From: Candidatus Woesearchaeota archaeon
GTDB lineage: Archaea; Nanobdellota; Nanobdellia; Woesearchaeales; UBA10216
Reading direction: 5' to 3'
Assembly (NCBI GenBank): GCA_016180145.1
Contig: JACPBT010000075.1
Span: forward strand, 1-10,152
DNA length: 10,152 nucleotides
In this document: positions 1 to 5,652 of the stretch, one piece after another
Position numbering within the stretch: the first letter of the stretch is position 1
Layout: each line of letters starts with the position of its first letter
Program-made: the position numbers and the translations under genes
The notes under the pieces: generated by a model
Database searches by the model: none
Told to the model about the DNA's origin: nothing
Seen by the model: the letters and a program-made list of their open reading frames with translations, nothing else

Positions 1-111
1 TTATGGAAACAATAGCGTCCATGATAGCAACATGGAAACAACAACAACTGCCATTGTTCACTACGTTAAAATCCCACTTATAAACCGTTAGCAGATACCC
101 CAAATCAATAT
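1..111. repeat. Upstream DNA with a direct repeat and (ACA)n tract
   Basis: This non-coding stretch precedes the L34e promoter. A 10-base direct repeat, ATGGAAACAA, lies at 3-12 and 32-41. The second copy runs into an ACA-rich tract at about 36-49. A second TATA-like box, CTTATAAACC, sits at 77-86. On the minus strand that box is 27 nt before an ATG at 54 that opens a 17-codon frame ending at base 1. No known gene is recognised here. Confidence 0.45.
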
Positions 112-112
112 C

Positions 113-120
113 TTTTTAAA
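113..120 (+). promoter_or_regulatory. TATA box of the L34e operon
   Basis: The sequence TTTTTAAA is centred about 26 nt before the ATG at 143. This is the usual archaeal distance from TATA box to transcription start, so the mRNA is predicted to be leaderless. The spacing favours ATG 143 over the in-frame TTG codons at 128 and 131. Confidence 0.6.
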
Positions 121-142
121 CCTCCTCTTGTTGCCTTTTTCT

Positions 143-391
143 ATGGTAAAGCAGAAGCATTCGCGTTCTGAGCGCAGGGTTAAGGTGAAGACCCCGTCAG
201 GCAGGGTTGTTATTCATTATAAGCCGAGGCGCAAGCATCTTGCTTCCTGTTCGGGCTGTGGGGTAAGGCTGTTTGGCGTTTCTTATGGCTTGGGTGTTGC
301 TTCTTCAGAGAGGGCGCCTTCAAGGCCATTTGGCGGTGTTTTGTGCAGCAGGTGCAGCAGGCAGGCTGTTAAGGAGCGTGTGGTGAGGTAA
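143..391 (+). CDS. rpl34e: Large-subunit ribosomal protein eL34 (L34e)
   Basis: This is an 82-residue basic protein of the archaeal/eukaryotic 60S-type subunit. The N-terminal block RRVKVKTPSGRVVIHY is characteristic of L34e. A four-cysteine zinc ribbon is formed by C36, C39, C68 and C71, with the conserved segment RPFGGVLCSRC just before and including the second pair. Length is normal for the family. The start at 143 is chosen because the family begins MVK at this point and because the TATA box predicts transcription starting there. The stop codon directly abuts the ATG of the next ribosomal gene, so they form one operon. Many archaea place cytidylate kinase between L34e and L14e; here it is absent. 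Confidence 0.95.
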   Translation: MVKQKHSRSERRVKVKTPSGRVVIHYKPRRKHLASCSGCGVRLFGVSYGLGVASSERAPSRPFGGVLCSRCSRQAVKERVVR

Positions 392-748
392 ATGTTCAGC
401 GTTGGCAGGCTTTGCGTGAAGATTGCTGGCAGGGATGCTGGCGGTAAGTGTGTTGTTGTTGATGTTGTTGATGATAATTTTGTTCTTGTTGATGGCAATG
501 TCCGCCGCAGGCGTTGCAGTATTTCGCATCTTGAGCCTTTGCCTGATTCCATTGAGATTAAGAAGGGCGCTTCCCATGAGGAGGTTGCCGCTGAATTCAG
601 GAAGCTTGGCATTTTGGCTGTGAGAAAGTCTTTTAACAGGAAGGAAAGGCCAAGCTCTGAAAAGCCTGTGCAGCAGAAGAGGCAGCGTAAGTCTGAAAAG
701 AAGGTTTCGGAAGTAAAAAAGGCTGTTGTTAAGAAAGCAAAAAAATGA
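392..748 (+). CDS. rpl14e: Large-subunit ribosomal protein eL14 (L14e)
   Basis: This is a 118-residue protein with an SH3-like/KOW-type domain at about residues 3-52. It includes the family signatures GRLCVKIAGRDAG and DDNFVLVDG, followed by a basic VRRRRC segment and HLEPLP. Archaeal L14e is usually only about 75-100 residues. The extra length is a lysine-rich tail (about residues 83-118) that is probably disordered and RNA-contacting. The gene starts at the base after the L34e stop and its own stop overlaps the next ATG (ATGA), so all three genes are likely co-translated. The identification is firm; the role of the tail is inferred. Confidence 0.93.
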   Translation: MFSVGRLCVKIAGRDAGGKCVVVDVVDDNFVLVDGNVRRRRCSISHLEPLPDSIEIKKGASHEEVAAEFRKLGILAVRKSFNRKERPSSEKPVQQKRQRKSEKKVSEVKKAVVKKAKK

Positions 749-1602
749 CTTCGCAATTCGTGTTGATGGCCCGTAGTTTTTCTCAGCTTAGGGGCAATCT
801 TATTTTGGCTCTGCCTTTGTTGTTTTATTATGCTGCGTCTGTTCCGCTTTCTTTTTTGACGGTGCTGGTTTTTCTTTTGCCCATGGGTGTTTTTCTTGTT
901 AGTCATAGCATGGTTGTTTCGGTTGTTGTCGGCGCTGTTTTGTTTTCTTTGGTTGTTTTTCTTTTTTTTGTGGTGTATGCTTTTTTTCAGGCTTCCCTTT
1001 ATGGCATGATTTGTGATGTAATACTGAAGGGCGGCACTTCTTTTGACAGGATTATGCTTCATGGCAGGCGCTTTTTCATGCCTCTTTTGAAGACGTTTTT
1101 TGCTTATTTTGTGATACTTTTGAGTTCTGCCCTTGTCGCTGCTGTTTTGCCTGCTTTGGGGTTTGTCGTTTTTGGTTTGTCCGGTGCAGTGGCTCTCGGT
1201 GTTGTGGCATTTATGTTGTGGATTGTTGCAATGCTTGTGCTTTCTGTCCTTACTTTTTTTTCATTGCCGATTGTTCTTTTGGATAATGTTTCCGGTTTTC
1301 GTTCAGTTAAGCTTGCCTTGAAGTATGGTATTGGTAATTTTTCTCATTCTGTTTCTGCTGCCGGTGTTTTGTCGCTGGTTGTTTTCGGTTTTCTTGTTGT
1401 TTATGTCATAGTTTCTTTGCCTGCGTCTCTGGCAAGCGTTGCTTCCGAGTTCGGCGGTGTTGGTTATCTTGGTGTTGCGCTGTTTTTTGGCGTTCTGTCT
1501 TATGGAGTTAGCATTTTGGCTTCGTTAGTCCTGTCTGTTGTTGTTCCTGCTTTTCTTTTCAATTCTTACATTGACAGGAATCCTGTTAAGAAGTGGAAAT
1601 AA
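745..1602 (+). CDS. Six-helix integral membrane protein, DUF7847/GPDPase-membrane-domain-like
   Basis: The protein has 285 residues and is extremely hydrophobic, with about six membrane segments (roughly 19-52, 56-80, 112-142, 144-178, 203-226 and 238-272) and a short basic C-terminus. A segment around residues 172-200 reads FFSLPIVLLDN, then a helix with K189, K193 and N198. This resembles the 'PAIVVDxxGxxEALKxSxxLVKGN' pattern of the large archaeal family of DUF4013/DUF7847-like and glycerophosphodiesterase-membrane-domain-like proteins. These usually lack a known activity. The gene overlaps the L14e stop by 4 nt and ends 17 nt inside the convergent pheT. Family placement is from remembered pattern only; no function is claimed. 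Confidence 0.75.
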   Translation: MTSQFVLMARSFSQLRGNLILALPLLFYYAASVPLSFLTVLVFLLPMGVFLVSHSMVVSVVVGAVLFSLVVFLFFVVYAFFQASLYGMICDVILKGGTSFDRIMLHGRRFFMPLLKTFFAYFVILLSSALVAAVLPALGFVVFGLSGAVALGVVAFMLWIVAMLVLSVLTFFSLPIVLLDNVSGFRSVKLALKYGIGNFSHSVSAAGVLSLVVFGFLVVYVIVSLPASLASVASEFGGVGYLGVALFFGVLSYGVSILASLVLSVVVPAFLFNSYIDRNPVKKWK

Positions 1603-3247
1603 TTCTTTTAAGTTCTGTCAGGTCTATCTCCATGGCTGAGACCGGCATTTCAAGCTGCCAGTTTGTAAGCACTTTTGGCGATACCTCTCCTATTATTCCT
1701 ATTTCTTTTCCTTTTGCTTTTATTGTTCCGCACCTTCCTGTTATGAATGACGGGTGGTTCAGTTGCGCAAGGGCGTAGTTTAGCCCGAGGCTTTTCATCA
1801 GCACATTAAGGCATTGTTTTATTTCTGTGAAGTCTGCGTTTGTGTGGGATGTTGCAAGCGCTATTTTTTCGCTGTCGCTTATCCTGTTTCCTTTTCTTGT
1901 TGTGGCTGTTCCCTGTTCAAATATTCTTTGTGGGAAGTCGTTGTGCATGTTTTTTGAGAGGACTTCAAGCATTATTGGCGTGAGCCAGCTTCTTGCTGCC
2001 GAGAATGTTTCTGACATTATGTTTTCTATCTCAACAATGCCTGTGTTTGTTGTTTCCATTTTTTCCTCAAGTACTGCCTTGTTGCTGAGTATTGGGCTGA
2101 GTATTTCCTGGAATCCAAGCCCTGTCGCTATCCCCCGGATAGCGTCTGCGAATTCGTTCATTTGTGTTGTCGCTCCCGTAGTGTAGCTTGTGAGTTGTTC
2201 GCTTTCTATGTTGTTGAAGCCGTACATTATTGCTGCATCTTCAATTATGTCAAACGGGTGCAGTATGTCTCTCCTGTAATCCGGGATAGTTACGGTGTTT
2301 CCTGAAACGTCGTATCTTGCTCTTTCAAGCAGCTCTTTTGTTTTTGCCGGGCTTAGTTTCAGCCCGGTTAATTTTTCAATGTCTGATTCTGAAATTTTTG
2401 TTTTTTCTGCGAATTTGTGCGGTGTTGTTGTTTTTTTGCCGTCACGGTTTATTGTTACTGATGATATTTTGAAGCCTCTTTCGTATAGGTTTTGTGCGAA
2501 TATGTTTGCTGCGAGGTTTACAGCCTCTTCGTCTGTGCCTGTTGCTTCAAACATAAGCTCTTTGTCTCCTGCGGCAAGCCTTCCGGTAAGGTTTGAGTTT
2601 ATTATTGGTATTAGGCTTAGCACTTCGCCGTTGCTGTCCATGAGGAGGGGGTATCGTTCAAATTCCTTTATTATCCACCCGTATTGCCTTCCTTTCGGGT
2701 GCTTCTCCAGAATTTCATTGAGTTTTAGTTTTTCGCTCATTTCAAGCGGTTCAAACTTCACCGATTCAGGCAGTGCTGCTTTGTAATGCACCGGGAATTT
2801 TATTTTTCTGTGCGAGTATAGCCCTATTGATACTTTCTGCCTTCTTCTCCCATAGCTTTCGCAAAATTTTTCCTGGAGCTGTATTAGCTGCTCAAGCAGG
2901 TATTTGTCAATTTGTTTTCCTTCTGCGATGAATGATGCTATGCTTGGCCTGAGCTTTTTTACTGCGGGTTCTACTATTATTTCGTATTTGCTTTCTTCTG
3001 TTTTGAATTTTGGCAGCCCTTTTTCAATTCCGAGCACGCCCCTGAAGAATCTCGCCAGTCCTTCTGCACACCACATGTATGGCAGGTTTGTGTCGTCAAG
3101 CGACATCTTTGCCTCGTCTTTTTCTTTATTGTATTCCTCAACCTCTGCTTTTGCGTAGAGTATTGCGAGGTCTTTGAATTCCTCAATTGGCAGCTTTTTT
3201 CCGAGGAGTTGCTGGAAGTCCCTGTATGAGAAGCTTATTGTCGGCAT
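1586..3247 (-). CDS. pheT: Phenylalanine--tRNA ligase beta subunit, archaeal type
   Basis: This is the 553-residue non-catalytic subunit of the (alpha-beta)2 phenylalanyl-tRNA synthetase, which joins Phe to tRNA-Phe in the cytoplasm. The length matches archaeal/eukaryotic PheT and is much shorter than the bacterial form of about 800. The N-terminal domain (1-80) ends with AEGLARFFRGVLGIEKGLPK. The B3/B4 (editing-type) region spans about 110-255. The B5 domain (about 272-347) ends in the hallmark RRDILHPFDIIEDAAIMYGF. The catalytic-like core spans about 355-553 and contains FPQRIFEQG and GKEIGIIGEVSP. The usual NRPD motif before the EGLAR helix is degenerate here (DDTNLPYMWC, residues 51-60). 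The gene starts one nt after the pheS stop, so the two subunits are made from one mRNA. Confidence 0.96.
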   Translation of the reverse strand: MPTISFSYRDFQQLLGKKLPIEEFKDLAILYAKAEVEEYNKEKDEAKMSLDDTNLPYMWCAEGLARFFRGVLGIEKGLPKFKTEESKYEIIVEPAVKKLRPSIASFIAEGKQIDKYLLEQLIQLQEKFCESYGRRRQKVSIGLYSHRKIKFPVHYKAALPESVKFEPLEMSEKLKLNEILEKHPKGRQYGWIIKEFERYPLLMDSNGEVLSLIPIINSNLTGRLAAGDKELMFEATGTDEEAVNLAANIFAQNLYERGFKISSVTINRDGKKTTTPHKFAEKTKISESDIEKLTGLKLSPAKTKELLERARYDVSGNTVTIPDYRRDILHPFDIIEDAAIMYGFNNIESEQLTSYTTGATTQMNEFADAIRGIATGLGFQEILSPILSNKAVLEEKMETTNTGIVEIENIMSETFSAARSWLTPIMLEVLSKNMHNDFPQRIFEQGTATTRKGNRISDSEKIALATSHTNADFTEIKQCLNVLMKSLGLNYALAQLNHPSFITGRCGTIKAKGKEIGIIGEVSPKVLTNWQLEMPVSAMEIDLTELKRIISTS

Positions 3248-3248
3248 T

Positions 3249-4760
3249 TCATAGCACCTTTGCGTTTCTTAGGTATTCGAGGTCGTGGCTATAGAGCTGC
3301 CTTATGTCTTTCAGCCCAAGGTTGAACATTGCCACTCTGCCAAGCCCTATGCCCCATGCTATTACTGGCTTTTCAACGCCAAGCGGCAGTGTCATTTCAG
3401 GTCTGAATATGCCTGCGCCTGCCAGCTCTATCCATCCCATTTGCGGGTGTTTTGCGTATAGGGCTGCTGATGGTTCTGTGAACGGAAAGTATGATGGCGC
3501 TACTCTTATTTGTTCTGTGTTGCAGAATTCTTTTGCAAACAATCTTAGCAGTCCGAAGAGGTGCTTCAGGTTAAGTCCTTCTCCTACTACAAACCCGCCT
3601 ATCTGGTCAAAGTCTGCGTTGTGCGTTGCGTCTATTACATCGTATCTAAAGCATCTTGCTATCTGGAAGTATTTTCCCGGTATTTGCAGTTCTTTTGAGC
3701 TTAGCGTTCTTGGCGATATTGATGTGTCATGGCTTCTTAGTATGAGCCTTGCTGTTTTCCTGTAGTTAAAGCTGTATCTCCATCCCTTGCTTCCGGCAAT
3801 TCCTTTTTCGTGTGCATCCTTCACCCTTCTTACGAGTTCCATTGGCAAATCCTCTGCGTATTTCGGCTCTTTGATGTAATACGCATCATGTATGTCTCTT
3901 GCTGAGTGGAATTGTGGCATGAATAGCGCGTCCATGTTCCAGAATTCGCTTTCCACTATTGGCCCTGTCATTTCCTTGAATCCAAGCCCTATAAATCTTT
4001 TTCTCACATTGTCAAGGAATTGCCTGTATGGCTGTTTTTTGCCTGTGAAGATTTCAGGCACAGGAGCGTTTATGTTGTAGCTTCTAAGGTTTGCTTTCTG
4101 CGATTCCCAGCTTTTTATCATTTCCGGGGTAAGCCTGTCCACTACCTTTTCTTTTATGGCAGAGTCTGCTGCTGCCTTTCTGCCCTGTGGAGTGAGCCTT
4201 GCTGAAATAGCTTTTTTCACAGCAATTTTCACTATTCCTTTTCGTTCCTTCAGGATTTCAAGCGCCTTTTTCTCCTGCTGGCTTAGCTCGCTTGTTTTTG
4301 CTGGCAGCTTTTGGAGAAGCTGCTGTTCCGGTATGTTTGCTTTTCTTCCTTCATTCGTTATTTCAAATAAAGTCTCGTTTCCCCTGCCTATTGTTATTAG
4401 GTTTCTGCTTTTCAGAGTTCCTATGCTGGCGTTAAGTTCCTCTTTTGTCAGGCCTGCCTTTTTCATCAGCTCGCTCATTTCAAGGCTTTTTTCTTTCAGC
4501 GCTTCAAGAAATCTTTTTTCTGGCAGCCCTTTTTTTGCGTATTCTGCTCCGTTTTCTTCCAGTTCAGCAACTTCGAATAGTGTTTCATTTACTTCGCACA
4601 GTCCCTTGTTTTTCAGCCAGTGCAGTGCGTGTAGCACTTCAACTTCCTGCATTCCTGATTCTTTTATTATTTCCTCTTGGGATGAGAGCTTCTCAAGAAG
4701 TGGCAGCACTGCCCTTTCCAGCCTGTGCAATCCTGCAACTACATCTCCTGCCATGTTCAT
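3249..4760 (-). CDS. pheS: Phenylalanine--tRNA ligase alpha subunit, archaeal type
   Basis: This is the 503-residue catalytic subunit of phenylalanyl-tRNA synthetase (class II). The N-terminal half (about 8-200) carries winged-helix-like modules that contact tRNA in archaeal/eukaryotic enzymes. The catalytic domain (about 230-503) shows HSARDIHDAYY (285-295), LRSHDTSISPRTL (341-353), the motif 2 region FRYDVIDATHNADFDQ (371-386), the Phe-pocket loop SYFPFTEPSA (423-432), and motif 3 with GAGIFRPEM and GIGLGRVAMF (470-479). Two pocket positions are unusual: Q-I-G-G (386-389), where Q-x-E-G is typical, and H-D-T (344-346), where H-T-T or H-T-S is typical. The TATA box at 4778-4785 predicts transcription starting near 4755, which favours Met3 (ATG at 4754) as a leaderless start. 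A GGGAG six bases before the first ATG supports 4760. Both starts are open. Confidence 0.96.
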   Translation of the reverse strand: MNMAGDVVAGLHRLERAVLPLLEKLSSQEEIIKESGMQEVEVLHALHWLKNKGLCEVNETLFEVAELEENGAEYAKKGLPEKRFLEALKEKSLEMSELMKKAGLTKEELNASIGTLKSRNLITIGRGNETLFEITNEGRKANIPEQQLLQKLPAKTSELSQQEKKALEILKERKGIVKIAVKKAISARLTPQGRKAAADSAIKEKVVDRLTPEMIKSWESQKANLRSYNINAPVPEIFTGKKQPYRQFLDNVRKRFIGLGFKEMTGPIVESEFWNMDALFMPQFHSARDIHDAYYIKEPKYAEDLPMELVRRVKDAHEKGIAGSKGWRYSFNYRKTARLILRSHDTSISPRTLSSKELQIPGKYFQIARCFRYDVIDATHNADFDQIGGFVVGEGLNLKHLFGLLRLFAKEFCNTEQIRVAPSYFPFTEPSAALYAKHPQMGWIELAGAGIFRPEMTLPLGVEKPVIAWGIGLGRVAMFNLGLKDIRQLYSHDLEYLRNAKVL

Positions 4761-4777
4761 TCAGTCTCCCTGCCCCA

Positions 4778-4785
4778 TATTTAAA
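4778..4785 (-). promoter_or_regulatory. TATA box of pheST
   Basis: Read on the minus strand the box is TTTAAATA inside CCTTTAAATATG. Its centre is 21 nt before the first pheS ATG and 27 nt before the third codon's ATG. Three 9-base tandem repeats lie just upstream. Confidence 0.6.
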
Positions 4786-4796
4786 GGTTTTCAGAT

Positions 4797-4823
4797 GCAG
4801 TCGTAGCAGTCGTTGCAGTAGTT
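4797..4823. repeat. Three tandem 9-bp repeats upstream of the pheST promoter
   Basis: Three adjacent copies read GCAGTCGTA, GCAGTCGTT and GCAGTAGTT. The third overlaps a palindrome, GCAGTA-GT-TACTGC, at 4815-4828. The array begins 11 bp upstream of the pheST TATA box, a position where an archaeal activator or repressor could bind. No regulator is identified; the role is inferred from position only. Confidence 0.5.
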
Positions 4824-4861
4824 ACTGCTGCCCCTTGTTAAGCCGCTACCTGTTCAAATAT

Positions 4862-4914
4862 AGCAAATCACTTTAATAATCGGAACTTTGTTCCTAACGA
4901 ATAAGTGATTTGCT
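4862..4914. repeat. 12-bp inverted repeat with a nested hairpin
   Basis: AGCAAATCACTT at 4862-4873 is perfectly complementary to AAGTGATTTGCT at 4903-4914. Nested inside is a second stem, GGAAC (4882-4886) with GTTCC (4890-4894), enclosing a 3-nt loop. The right arm can alternatively form ATAAG/CTTAT with 4913-4917, so two folds compete. It lies between the small minus-strand gene and the pheST promoter. Confidence 0.6.
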
Positions 4915-4917
4915 TAT

Positions 4918-4972
4918 TAGGAAATAACCTTACACTCATTTCAAATCATACGAAAATTAAGGTTATTTCCTA
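4918..4972. repeat. 15-bp perfect inverted repeat over the stop codon of the 108-aa gene
   Basis: TAGGAAATAACCTTA at 4918-4932 is an exact reverse complement of TAAGGTTATTTCCTA at 4958-4972, with a 25-nt spacer. The right arm contains the last two codons and the stop codon (4963-4965) of the minus-strand gene, so its mRNA would fold at the stop. There is no T-run after it. It could be a 3'-end processing or stability element, or the trace of an insertion or inversion. Confidence 0.6.
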
Positions 4973-5289
4973 TAGCTCGGTTTATAGTGCATTTCGCCCA
5001 TTGCTATTAATGCGTAATCCGTCCACTCTCTGCTTCCACCAACTTCTTGAACAACTCTTGGTTTATCCAAAACACGAACATCCTTAAGGTGTTGGGCAAT
5101 CATAGCCTCAGGGAGTAATCCGTAAGTAACTTTTCTCGCATTAAGTGCATTAACCAGCTCCTCAACACTGCCATATGTTGCAGTCTTTGCCCCGCTATAC
5201 CAGCGAGGATGCCATACGTCTTCCTTAGTCAAGCAACCTACCTGATTATCCCCCTGAAGCACACCAACAACAACATCATTTATTGACAT
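4963..5289 (-). CDS. Small protein of unknown function, possible periplasmic-binding-protein-like lobe
   Basis: I do not recognise this gene with confidence. From the ATG at 5289 it is 108 residues with no signal peptide and no membrane segment. That start is preferred over the ATG at 5298 because a GGAG (5302-5299) sits 9 nt before it but touches the upstream ATG. The pattern VGVLQGD (8-14), then SVEELVNALNARKVTYGLLPE (41-61), then DYALIAMGE (91-99), weakly recalls one lobe of type-II periplasmic-binding-protein folds, where such runs read 'vGvqxGt', 'sxeealxaLxxgxvda' and 'yaiAvxkg'. The second lobe is missing. Its codon use is unlike its minus-strand neighbours (GTT, CTT, GAG and GAT instead of A/C-ending), and it is flanked by inverted repeats. 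This suggests recent transfer or inversion. Function is open. Confidence 0.6.
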   Translation of the reverse strand: MSINDVVVGVLQGDNQVGCLTKEDVWHPRWYSGAKTATYGSVEELVNALNARKVTYGLLPEAMIAQHLKDVRVLDKPRVVQEVGGSREWTDYALIAMGEMHYKPSYRK

Positions 5290-5298
5290 TTTAATCAT

Positions 5299-5302
5299 CT
5301 CC
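5299..5302 (-). promoter_or_regulatory. Shine-Dalgarno sequence of the 108-aa gene
   Basis: GGAG, within GGAGATGAT, lies 9 nt before the ATG at 5289. It also touches the ATG at 5298, which is too close for use. Most other leading genes here are predicted to be leaderless, so a clear SD is unusual locally. Confidence 0.5.
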
Positions 5303-5327
5303 GCAGCTTATAGCCCTGCCGGCTTTC

Positions 5328-5338
5328 TTAAATTTTTA
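5328..5338 (-). promoter_or_regulatory. Proximal TATA box of the 108-aa gene
   Basis: On the minus strand it reads TAAAAATTTAA. Transcription would start near 5307, giving a leader of about 18 nt that just includes the GGAG. A stronger distal box lies at 5488-5498. Confidence 0.4.
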
Positions 5339-5351
5339 TTTGTTATAGAAA

Positions 5352-5410
5352 TCCAACCTTCGCCCAAAACCTGAAGTTTTTCAGACCAAAAATTTTGGGC
5401 TTGTGTTGGA
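5352..5410. ncRNA. Candidate structured RNA: three-tier hairpin
   Basis: Three nested, perfectly paired stems share one axis: TCCAAC (5352-5357) with GTTGGA (5405-5410), GCCCAAAA (5362-5369) with TTTTGGGC (5393-5400), and CTGAA (5371-5375) with TTCAG (5380-5384). The two outer stems are separated by a symmetric 4x4 internal loop. This is a well-formed long hairpin on either strand. On the minus strand it would lie in a leader of the 108-aa gene if the distal TATA box at 5488-5498 is used. I do not recognise a known RNA family; it is not tRNA-like and has no box C. Confidence 0.4.
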
Positions 5411-5420
5411 AAGGTGTTTA

Positions 5421-5458
5421 GCAAAATGAGAATTCAAATCCAAAAAACGCGATTTTGC
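5421..5458. repeat. 7-bp inverted repeat beside the three-tier hairpin
   Basis: GCAAAAT at 5421-5427 pairs with ATTTTGC at 5452-5458 around a 24-nt loop. It directly adjoins the longer hairpin at 5352-5410, so the two could be parts of one transcript. Confidence 0.35.
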
Positions 5459-5487
5459 CTTTCATGCGCTGTGCAAACCAGCTCTTA

Positions 5488-5498
5488 TTTATATAATT
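5488..5498. promoter_or_regulatory. Distal TATA-like box in the divergent region
   Basis: TTTATATAATT is a strong, nearly symmetric TATA match. In the minus direction it would start transcription near 5466, just before both inverted repeats, giving the 108-aa gene a structured leader of about 175 nt. In the plus direction it would start a long leader for the TrmB gene. Confidence 0.35.
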
Positions 5499-5560
5499 TG
5501 CTGTCTTTTGCGCTTTATTGCTGTTGTCAAAAAAGCCTCAAACGCATTCCCATAACAACC

Positions 5561-5568
5561 TTTAAATA
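5561..5568 (+). promoter_or_regulatory. TATA box upstream of the TrmB-family gene
   Basis: The core is TTTAAATA, in the context ACAACCTTTAAATAGG. Transcription would begin near 5590, giving a leader of about 60 nt. A second TATA-like stretch, TTAATATA (5596-5603), would start about 25 nt before the gene; either could be the main promoter. Confidence 0.5.
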
Positions 5569-5620
5569 GGAGTATCCCAAAGTAGTTAAGAAAAGTTAAT
5601 ATAGTAGCCCTTGTATGTTA

Positions 5621-5641
5621 CCCCTTAGCAATTAAAAGGGG
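5621..5641 (+). promoter_or_regulatory. Hairpin/palindrome covering the ribosome-binding G-run of the TrmB gene
   Basis: CCCCTT (5621-5626) is complementary to AAGGGG (5636-5641), with a 9-nt loop. The G-run 5638-5643 is also the only ribosome-binding candidate, so pairing would hide it. As DNA, the palindrome sits near the predicted transcription start, a typical archaeal repressor site. Autoregulation is inferred. Confidence 0.45.
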
Positions 5642-5652
5642 GGATGGTAAAA

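Larger units (their letters stand above)
5299..5643. other. 345-nt divergent intergenic region
   Basis: This gap separates the start of the minus-strand 108-aa gene from the plus-strand TrmB-family gene. It holds two inverted-repeat structures (5352-5410 and 5421-5458), TATA-like boxes on both strands, a 10-bp-phased direct repeat AGTTAA (5584-5589 and 5594-5599), and a hairpin next to the TrmB start. It is poorer in G+T on the plus strand than the surrounding genes. I see no convincing gene in it. Confidence 0.6.

Noticed and set aside
128..142. TTG start giving L34e five extra residues
   Set aside because: L34e proteins begin at the MVK motif, and the TATA spacing puts the transcript start at 143.
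283..1062. A 259-codon minus-strand open frame
   Set aside because: It is antisense to L34e, L14e and the membrane protein and encodes low-complexity Lys/Asn/His-rich sequence, a by-product of the T-rich coding strand.
4156..4806. A 216-codon plus-strand open frame
   Set aside because: It is antisense to the clearly identified pheS N-terminal half and is Ser/Phe-rich without any recognisable motif.
5362..5445. tRNA-like elements (an 8-bp stem and a TTCAAATCC string)
   Set aside because: The T-arm stem does not pair, there is no D arm, and the stem encloses only a short hairpin, so no cloverleaf can form.
5426..5569. A 47-codon plus-strand frame with several cysteines (starting MRIQIQKTRFCLSC)
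   Set aside because: It has no ribosome-binding site, ends inside the TATA box of the TrmB gene and shows no recognisable domain.
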